Origin: Vairimorpha apis BRL 01
Taxonomy: Eukaryota; Microsporidia; Nosematidae
NCBI GenBank assembly: GCA_000447185.1
Contig: KE647078.1
Location: forward strand, 1-12,308
Direction: 5' to 3'
Length of the DNA: 12,308 nucleotides
Position numbers and translations under genes: made by a program. The notes below the pieces were generated by a model, which was given only the letters and a program-made list of their open reading frames with translations, did not search any database and was not told the origin of the DNA. This document shows, piece after piece, positions 6,191 through 12,308 of the stretch (position 1 is its first letter; each line of letters begins with the position of its first letter).

Positions 6191-7513
6191 TTAAAAGAAA
6201 TTTAGACCAACAATATTATATCTGACATTAATTAAACAGAAAATTATTTTATTACAAAGATCTTTTACATCTTTAGAATAATCATTTAGAATTATTTTGT
6301 TATTAAAAAAGACGTTATATCGACAAGAAAATTTTTTAAATCTCTCAATGATTATACTTTTAAGCTCGTTTATTTCAAAAGATCTCAAAATTAATGGTTC
6401 AAATTGATTTATATTTATATTGGTATTATAAATATTATTTTTATCAGTATAATATAAAAAAATTAACTTATCCTGTTGTAAAGAAAGATTTTTTGAACAA
6501 TATTCAGGGAAAATATAAAAATATAAAATTAGATAACTATATATTCCAATTTTCTTTTCGATATCTTTATATTCGTTAGCAATAATTAGTATTAAAATAA
6601 AATTATATCGTTCGAAAGCATCAATTATTTTATATACATTTTCATAAACCATTTTTATAACATATAAAAAACCTTCCATTTTTTCGAGAAATCCTTTTAT
6701 TTTTTTAGCTTTAGATTTATATAAAATTACTTTATCCTCTAAATTCATATCTGTTATGTTGTAAAAAAGTTTAAAATTTTCTTTGCAAAAAGTATCTATT
6801 TTACCAACAAACTTTCTAAAATTATTGTTATTAGAAATATATTTACTTGTAAAAATTTTTGAACTACAAATATTTTTAGAAATACTAAAGAATAAAGAAA
6901 TTTTTTGCTCTATATTTACATTTGTATTAGTAAGTATTTTTAAATTTTCTACAACTTGATATTGTTCATCTTTTATATTAAACATATTTGTAAAATTTAT
7001 ATCTAACATCATTTTTAAATCCATTGCTGCAAACTTTAAATAATTTGTAACTAAAACTTTATCAATATTTGATTTAATACAACTAAAATCATTATTATTA
7101 CCATATAAAGATTGATCCAAGGTTTTTTTAAATAAATCATTACTTATTTTGGTATAATCAAAATTAAGTAAACTTTGTGCAAGTGTTAAATGATCAATTA
7201 TATCGTTCTTTTTAACACAATAGTGAAGAACATCTTTAGATGTTGTATTCAGAATACTCAAATTTAATAATGTCGGATTTAATGTACTTTCTTCTTGGTT
7301 AATTACATAGTAGCGAGGAAAAACATTATAGTTAAATTTATAAAGCTTAAATCTTTTGTTATAATGTTTGTAAATTGATTTTCTAATTAAAAAAAAATAT
7401 TTATCAAGAGATATTATTTTTTTATTGTTTAAATAATTATCTAATTGTTCTATATTAAACCTGTTTTCATTTGTTGAATATATATTTATTAAGTAAATAA
7501 TGGAAAATAACAT
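6191..7513 (-). CDS. Hypothetical protein, 440 aa, possible signal peptide
   Basis: I recognise no family or motif. The N-terminus (MLFSIIYLINIYS, about 1-13) is a short hydrophobic stretch that could be a secretion signal. The body is rich in Asn, Ile, Lys, Phe and Tyr and is probably mostly helical. Eight cysteines (99, 145, 216, 243, 339, 397, 420, 426) would allow disulfides outside the cytosol. Hydrophobic stretches at about 304-312 and 323-336 could be membrane segments or core helices. The length of the open frame in DNA rich in chance stops shows it is a real gene. The start at 7513 has CCC two bases upstream. G+C is about 17% in a sampled stretch, lower than in the conserved genes, as is common for fast-evolving lineage-specific genes. 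It converges on the cytidylyltransferase across the repeat region. A secreted or spore/host-interface protein is an inference only. Confidence 0.8.
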   Translation of the reverse strand: MLFSIIYLINIYSTNENRFNIEQLDNYLNNKKIISLDKYFFLIRKSIYKHYNKRFKLYKFNYNVFPRYYVINQEESTLNPTLLNLSILNTTSKDVLHYCVKKNDIIDHLTLAQSLLNFDYTKISNDLFKKTLDQSLYGNNNDFSCIKSNIDKVLVTNYLKFAAMDLKMMLDINFTNMFNIKDEQYQVVENLKILTNTNVNIEQKISLFFSISKNICSSKIFTSKYISNNNNFRKFVGKIDTFCKENFKLFYNITDMNLEDKVILYKSKAKKIKGFLEKMEGFLYVIKMVYENVYKIIDAFERYNFILILIIANEYKDIEKKIGIYSYLILYFYIFPEYCSKNLSLQQDKLIFLYYTDKNNIYNTNININQFEPLILRSFEINELKSIIIERFKKFSCRYNVFFNNKIILNDYSKDVKDLCNKIIFCLINVRYNIVGLNFF

Positions 7514-7515
7514 AT

Positions 7516-7518
7516 GGG
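7516..7518 (-). promoter_or_regulatory. CCC initiation motif of the 440-aa gene
   Basis: The coding strand reads AAACCCATATG: CCC only two bases before the start codon, the shortest spacing in the window. It implies an almost leaderless mRNA. Confidence 0.5.
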
Positions 7519-8373
7519 TTTTATTACAATTTGTATTTAAATGAATTTTTTAACAAAAATTAAAAATTAAAAACTTGATATAAATCAATAAAACTAAAGA
7601 TTTAAATTTTTTAATTTATCATAAAAACAAAATAATAAAAAATAACAAAATATTTTAGTAAATATATATAAATTTTCAATATGGTCTTAATAAAAAAAGT
7701 GATTATTTGTTAAATTAAATAAATTAAAATTAAAAAAAATGATTTTTACACAATAGATCGTATATCAAAAAAAAAGAAATAAAATTAAAAACATTACTTT
7801 ATAATTATTGGAAATTAAAAATAATTTAATGTGATAAAAAAATAAAAAAATATATAAAATTTATGCATTTTATAAATAAAAAATTAAGAGTAAATGATAA
7901 TATTATTTAATTTTAAAATATTATATATTAATATTATAAAAAAACATATTTTGAAGATTTTTGATTATATAATAAGATTTTAAATTAAATAACATATATA
8001 TTACAAGCTTTAAAAAAAATTTTCCAAATAATAATTTAAGGTAATTATATAAGTTTTATAATATATTTTTTAGAAAAGAAATACACACACTTAAAATCTT
8101 GAATACTTTATATATTTAACTATATGTAATTCATATTAAAGTTGTCATTAAAAAATTTATTTGTAACTTTTGTGTATTTTAATTGTTTTTATTTTATATA
8201 TATTTAGTTTACTAATGTAAAAATTAATTTTTTCTTCATTTTATCTAAGTGTTATTCGTATTAATAATTTTATTATATACAATATTTTTTTTACTTAAAA
8301 GTTTTTAATTTACCACATTATTAAACGTTGTAGTTTATATAAATTACGTTTTTTATTGCAAATCTTAAAATTC

Positions 8374-8526
8374 TTAATCAACAATATAAACCTGTTTTCT
8401 TTCAAATTTAAAATATTTCAAATTTATTTTATTTATTAATACATTATAAAAATTCTTATGTAATCTTAAAAAGAAAAGCTTTTTGAGTATGCTCATAGAT
8501 TCATAATTAGTAAAATCATAAGGCAT
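8374..8526 (-). CDS. Doubtful 50-aa ORF
   Basis: It starts MPYDFTNYESMSILKKLFFL and ends in FERKQVYIVD. An in-frame stop lies four codons upstream and no C- or G-run precedes the ATG. An ORF of this length is expected about once by chance in this much AT-rich DNA. The upstream minus-strand DNA (8527-8708) reads like protein in another frame but with several stops, so this may be the tail of a decayed gene. No family is recognised. Confidence 0.2.
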   Translation of the reverse strand: MPYDFTNYESMSILKKLFFLRLHKNFYNVLINKINLKYFKFERKQVYIVD

Positions 8527-9509
8527 AAATCTAATTATTCATTATCATCTTATTAGATTGTAAAATAAAACTTTTTTACATTTGTTTATGTGTTGCATAT
8601 AGATTTATATTTAATTTTACAATATATCATTTGATGCTGCTTTTTTGAAAAATATTTAAACCTATTAATTCATAGAATGGTCATTTTTCTAAAGCTTTAT
8701 ATTTCATGTTTAAGTAACAATATATTTTAAATTAAATTAAAAATTTAATATTATATTTTGTTAGTAAATTTATTTCTAAAATTTTACTTAAAGGTATGAT
8801 TTAGAATGTCTTCAAATTTTTAAGAAAATAATATTTTAAATACATTTTTGATAAAAAAAACCCAATTTTAATTAGATGTTAAAATTTTCATTCATATCTA
8901 TAAAATGTCCTTTTATAGTTAATATTTAAATAATTTAATAAGAGTTTGCAATAAAAAAAATATAAATTAAAATATCATATCAAGACTTTTAATTAATCTT
9001 TATTTTTTAGAAATAACAGTTCTTATATACATATAATTGTTAGTTTAAATGATATGTTAATATATACGTAATATAAAATTATGTATAATTTTGAAGTATT
9101 TTGAATGATTTTAATTAATGTAATGAATAATATAAAAATATATAATAAATTATTACTTTTATATTATTCTTTTTGTTAAGTTAATTTACAGAGAGTTTTA
9201 ACGTGTAAAATGATAGATTTAAATTAATTATATATAAAAATATCATATTGTTTTTTCATATGATCTTTATATGTTTGTTAGACTTATGTATATATAAAAT
9301 TATAAAAAAAATAGAACCATTTTTTAGATTAAAGAGCTAATTTGATTGTATTCTTATTAAAATAGAGTTATAGAATTTCATAAAATTAATTTATTTTGTC
9401 AGATAATAATTTGAAAATATTTTAAACTTTTAAAAAATTAAGGCTATTGATTGTATTTTAAATGTAAACGTAACTTAATTTTTTTGATGAAAAAAAGTTT
9501 TTTAAATAT

Positions 9510-9626
9510 TTAACCGAGAGTCATCTTGATAATTAAAAGTAACAAAAGAATGAAACGAACCATTTCTTTTAATGTTTGTCTAGATCTTGCTTTGCAGTAT
9601 AATTTTAATACACAATATCTAATCAT
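9510..9626 (-). CDS. Doubtful 38-aa ORF in a G+C island, one membrane segment
   Basis: The short frame begins MIRYCVLKLYCKARSRQTLK and ends with a hydrophobic helix (FILLLLLIIK) and MTLG. The 60 bases at 9541-9600 have 30% G+C, as high as the conserved genes, while spacers have 8-20%. No CCC/GGG motif precedes it. The opposite strand is also open here (28 codons from an ATG at 9551), so neither strand is proven and a non-coding RNA is possible. Confidence 0.25.
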   Translation of the reverse strand: MIRYCVLKLYCKARSRQTLKEMVRFILLLLLIIKMTLG

Positions 9627-9737
9627 GCTTTATTAATTATTTATGAATCATTAATAAATAAATAACTGAAATTAAACATCCTTGACATCGATCCATAAAT
9701 ATTTTAATTAAAATTATTGGTTTTATTATTTATGATT

Positions 9738-9953
9738 TTATTCATAACCGAGTCTTTCACTCTTAATATTTATATTAATGCTTCTATTTAGATAGTCAAA
9801 ATTAAAAATCTTCTTTTCAAAAGCTGCATTAAAAGTCATATTTTTAATTGTTATCTTGCACAATATATATTTAGGGGATAATATAAAAGCACTATCAATT
9901 AATAAATTTTTTAGAGTTAAATGCACTAATACCATAAAAAATATTTTTTTCAT
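9738..9953 (-). CDS. Hypothetical small protein, 71 aa, signal-like N-terminus
   Basis: The N-terminus MKKIFFMVLVHLTLKNLL resembles a signal peptide or membrane anchor. The rest is Lys/Asn/Ile-rich and ends SERLGYE. Two cysteine-free halves flank a single Cys at about residue 32. The codons are less AT-extreme than the flanks (18-23% G+C). GCC, a partial form of the C-run motif, lies 14 bases before the ATG at 9953. A frame of 71 codons is unlikely, though not impossible, by chance here. I recognise no family. It could be a real small secreted protein, or the first part of a decayed gene whose remains extend to about 9510. Confidence 0.4.
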   Translation of the reverse strand: MKKIFFMVLVHLTLKNLLIDSAFILSPKYILCKITIKNMTFNAAFEKKIFNFDYLNRSININIKSERLGYE

Positions 9954-11392
9954 TTAAATTTTTTTATGGCAATGTAAAGGTTTTTAAATATAAACATAAT
10001 TTTTTGTACATAAATCGTCAAATTTAAAACTGGATTGTTTACTACGTAAATTATAAAATATTTAAAAAAATGTTCTTACTATTGTAAAAGTGTTATAATT
10101 ATAATTATTTTATTTATAATTTGATCATTGAATTATTATGACAAAGCATAAACAGTAAAAATAAAATGATCTATAAATTTTTATAAAATAATTTTAAGCA
10201 AGATCATATTATGATAATAAGACTTGTTATTAACTTTAATAACCATTTTATAAATAATTAAATGTTATTTAAACTAAAATTTTTATTTCAACGACTTAAA
10301 GTTAAATTTTTTTTATTTAACTGTAATTATTGACAGAAATTATAAATTTACATATAAATTATATTAAATTTAATATTTTAGTTCTAATAATTTATTAATG
10401 AATTAATTAATTATGAGTTCAAACAAAAAATTACAAAAAAGATTTATTTTATAAAAAAAATTAGAATTGTGCATAATAGTAAAAAATTTTAAATTTTTCA
10501 TAAACGATATATTTTTTAAATCTATAACCATTTAAAAGTATTTAAAAATATACTATAATAATTTAAAAAAGTCATGTTACTGTATGTATTAACTTATAAT
10601 TTATATGAAATCTTAAATAATTTTAAAATATTTTAAAATAAATCATTATATTAAATTTATTTCACATATACTTAAACGTAAAGAATTTAAATATAAACAA
10701 TATACGTTTTAATTAATTTGATATTTTTTATTAAACTTATAATAAAGAAACTTTTAATTTTAAAATTATTAAAAATTAAAATTATTAATTAATAAACATT
10801 CATATATTATCTAATTTTATTAAATCATTTACAAAAAATATGATAATAATTAATTAATAATATTGATAATGAATTTTTGATATTTAAAATTTGAATTTAT
10901 ATTAAAAATACAATGTTTTATAATAAATATGTTTTAAATTCTTAAAAATCTAAAATTACACAAACAATAACATATTAAAAAAAAACTGTTAAATATATAT
11001 TTTTATTGTGTTGTTTTGTTAGAACAACATTTAAATTTATATAAAAATTAGTAGCAATGTATTTATTAAAAAAAATTTTTTAAAATTTAATTTTCTTTAA
11101 CATGTTATTAATTTACAAAAATTAATCAACGTAAAATTATATTAAAAAAATTTTAAGCAAATTACAATTTAAATATTTACTGTTTTGTTATTTCAATTAT
11201 TTTAAATAGTTTTTTTAAATAATATTTATTTATATTTTTGATATTTATTTAAAAATTATTAATTTAAAAAAATTTTAATTTTCATTGTTATATATTTATA
11301 TTTTTTTATAACATTACATAAAGTATTTTTTATCAATTAATTTATTATTTAAAATATTTTTTTAATATAAATAGATAAAAAAATTTTAACCT

Positions 11393-11680
11393 ATGAATTG
11401 GTGTAATATATTTGTAATTATACTATTCAATATCATTAAAGCATCAAACACTATAGAAAATATTAAAGAATGTAAAAAATTAAACAATATTAAAACAGAA
11501 ATAGATCAATCAAAAATGCCATTAATGAAAGAAACCAAATCTTTTAGTGATACAAAAAAAATAAATGCTCTTAATTATGATAAATATTTAGATGATAACC
11601 ATATAAACTTTCAATTTTTTAAAACACAAAATATAATACAAACAATATTTACCCATTGGAAAAAAATCGAACATATATAG
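11393..11680 (+). CDS. Predicted secreted Asn/Lys-rich protein, N-terminal part before frame break
   Basis: The frame starts MNWCNIFVIILFNIIKASNT: a polar start, a hydrophobic core and Ala-Ser, typical of a signal peptide cleaved near residue 18. It then becomes hydrophilic and Asn/Lys/Ile-rich and ends at TAG 11678-11680 after 95 residues. From 11623 onward the -1 frame is open to the window end with the same composition, so the two are most likely parts of one gene. The TAG would then be an out-of-frame stop. The upstream box is weak: CC two bases before the ATG. No family is recognised. It may be a lineage-specific exported protein, like the 440-aa product. Confidence 0.6.
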   Translation: MNWCNIFVIILFNIIKASNTIENIKECKKLNNIKTEIDQSKMPLMKETKSFSDTKKINALNYDKYLDDNHINFQFFKTQNIIQTIFTHWKKIEHI

Positions 11681-12308
11681 ATAAAAAAAATTTGCAAAGT
11701 AATACAAAAACTGTTAAAAATGATGATCATATTGACAACTCATATCAAAATGTGGGAATGAACAATATTTTAGAAATTAAATGTTCAAAAAACAAAAATA
11801 TAGTTGAAAAAATTATTGATGACAATAAACCAATAAATCTATGTACAAAAAATAAAAATATAAAAAAAATGTCTACAATTTATGAAATTAATACAAATAA
11901 TATATTATGTGATAAAGCATTTATTAATCATATAAATTCAGATGAAAATTTTTTAGAATTTTTTGAAAATTTTAAAAATTTAATCGGTTTATATTCTTTT
12001 AATTTAATATTTAAAATAATTGAAAATGATTTTATAAATATATTAAAAAGTTCTATAAAATTTTCAAATATAAATAATGAATACGTAATGCACATTATTT
12101 CAAATTTGGAAAAGTATCAACTAAATGAACAAAAAATTATTTATTTTATTAATGTAACTAATGAAATATTAAGAAAAGATATTAATTATAAATTATATAA
12201 TGTTAATAAATATAGACTATTAGAAAAAATATTATCTACAAAATATTATAAAAATCATAATAAAAAAATGATTTATAATAAATTATATAAAAAAGCAGCA
12301 AGAATTAA
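11623..12308 (+). pseudogene. Continuation of the 11393 gene in the -1 frame (partial; frameshift, sequencing error or recoding)
   Basis: This frame has no stop from 11623 to the end (228 codons). It codes for an Asn/Lys/Ile/Phe-rich protein with helical segments such as FLEFFENFKNLIGLYSFNLI. In this composition such a length cannot be chance. It lacks a good start of its own: the first in-frame ATGs are at 11758 and 11869, neither with a signal sequence or nearby C-run. The overlap with the upstream frame (11623-11680) contains an A7 run (11660-11666). One extra A there would join the frames. It may be a sequence error in a homopolymer, a real inactivating deletion, or slippage at the run. 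The type is given as pseudogene only because the frame is broken; the 3' end lies outside the window. Confidence 0.55.

Larger units (their letters stand above)
7514..11392. other. Gene-poor 3.9-kb region
   Basis: From 7514 to about 8370 and from about 9960 to 11392 I see only very AT-rich sequence with short palindromes such as TTATTAATTAATAA (10782-10795). Between about 8370 and 9960 the G+C is somewhat higher and several short ORFs occur, mostly on the minus strand. The better ones are listed separately as doubtful genes. The stretch may include decayed genes. No tRNA, rRNA or recognisable transposase is seen. Confidence 0.5.

Noticed and set aside
6394..6579. + strand ORF of 61 aa, Tyr/Lys-rich
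   Set aside because: It lies wholly inside the 440-aa gene on the other strand, has biased composition and no initiation motif. It is a shadow frame.
9540..9580. GGTTCGTTTC on the minus strand as a tRNA B-box
   Set aside because: A hairpin forms around it, but the T-loop is 8 bases, the A at the key position is replaced, and no acceptor, D-arm or anticodon arm could be drawn. Not a tRNA.
10740..10870. Palindromes such as TTATTAATTAATAA as a replication origin or regulatory array
   Set aside because: They use A and T only and are of a kind expected repeatedly by chance in sequence of this composition.
1..12308. Plasmodium-like or slime-mould origin, suggested by the extreme AT content
   Set aside because: Compact intron-less genes, the short cytidylyltransferase and the CCC/GGG motifs directly before start codons fit a microsporidium better. 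This is an inference, not proven.

Overview
The window looks like nuclear DNA of a microsporidium, with an AT-rich genome that is less compact than usual. Three things support this. Three short, intron-less eukaryotic genes can be recognised: ribosomal protein eS30, the meiotic factor Mnd1 and a CTP:phosphocholine cytidylyltransferase. All the well-supported start codons have a run of C (in one case G) 2 to 12 bases upstream, in DNA that otherwise has almost no G or C; this is the CCC/GGG-type initiation signal known from microsporidia. Hand counts give about 30% G+C in parts of the conserved genes, 13-17% in the hypothetical genes and under 10% in spacer DNA. The species cannot be told from this sequence. 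No tRNA, rRNA or CRISPR was recognised.

Layout from left to right. 1-93 (-) is the first 31 codons of an unidentified gene that runs off the left edge and is divergent from eS30 (484-666, +). Mnd1 follows at 1500-2114 (+). It converges on a small basic protein gene at 2383-2604 (-), whose upstream region holds a two-stage hairpin followed by a T-run (2692-2756), a possible structured RNA. The cytidylyltransferase is at 3916-4716 (+). Next comes a repeat-rich spacer with a 36-base direct repeat (4910 and 4989) and a 104-base inverted repeat with one mismatch (5198-5301 and 5485-5588). This could be a small non-autonomous transposon or a foldback element. 6191-7513 (-) is a 440-residue hypothetical protein with a possible signal peptide. 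A 3.9-kb stretch with little convincing coding follows (7514-11392); it holds a 71-codon candidate (9738-9953, -), shorter doubtful ORFs and a local G+C island near 9541-9600. The right end carries a (+) gene for a predicted secreted, Asn/Lys/Ile-rich protein. It is interrupted by a -1 frame change near an A7 run and continues open to the window edge.

The genes do not form an operon or a single pathway. eS30 serves translation, the cytidylyltransferase makes CDP-choline for phosphatidylcholine, and Mnd1 implies a meiotic recombination machinery. The hypothetical proteins with signal-like N-termini are probably lineage-specific. The most unusual items are the long inverted repeat, the structured element at 2692-2756 and the frameshifted gene at the right end.
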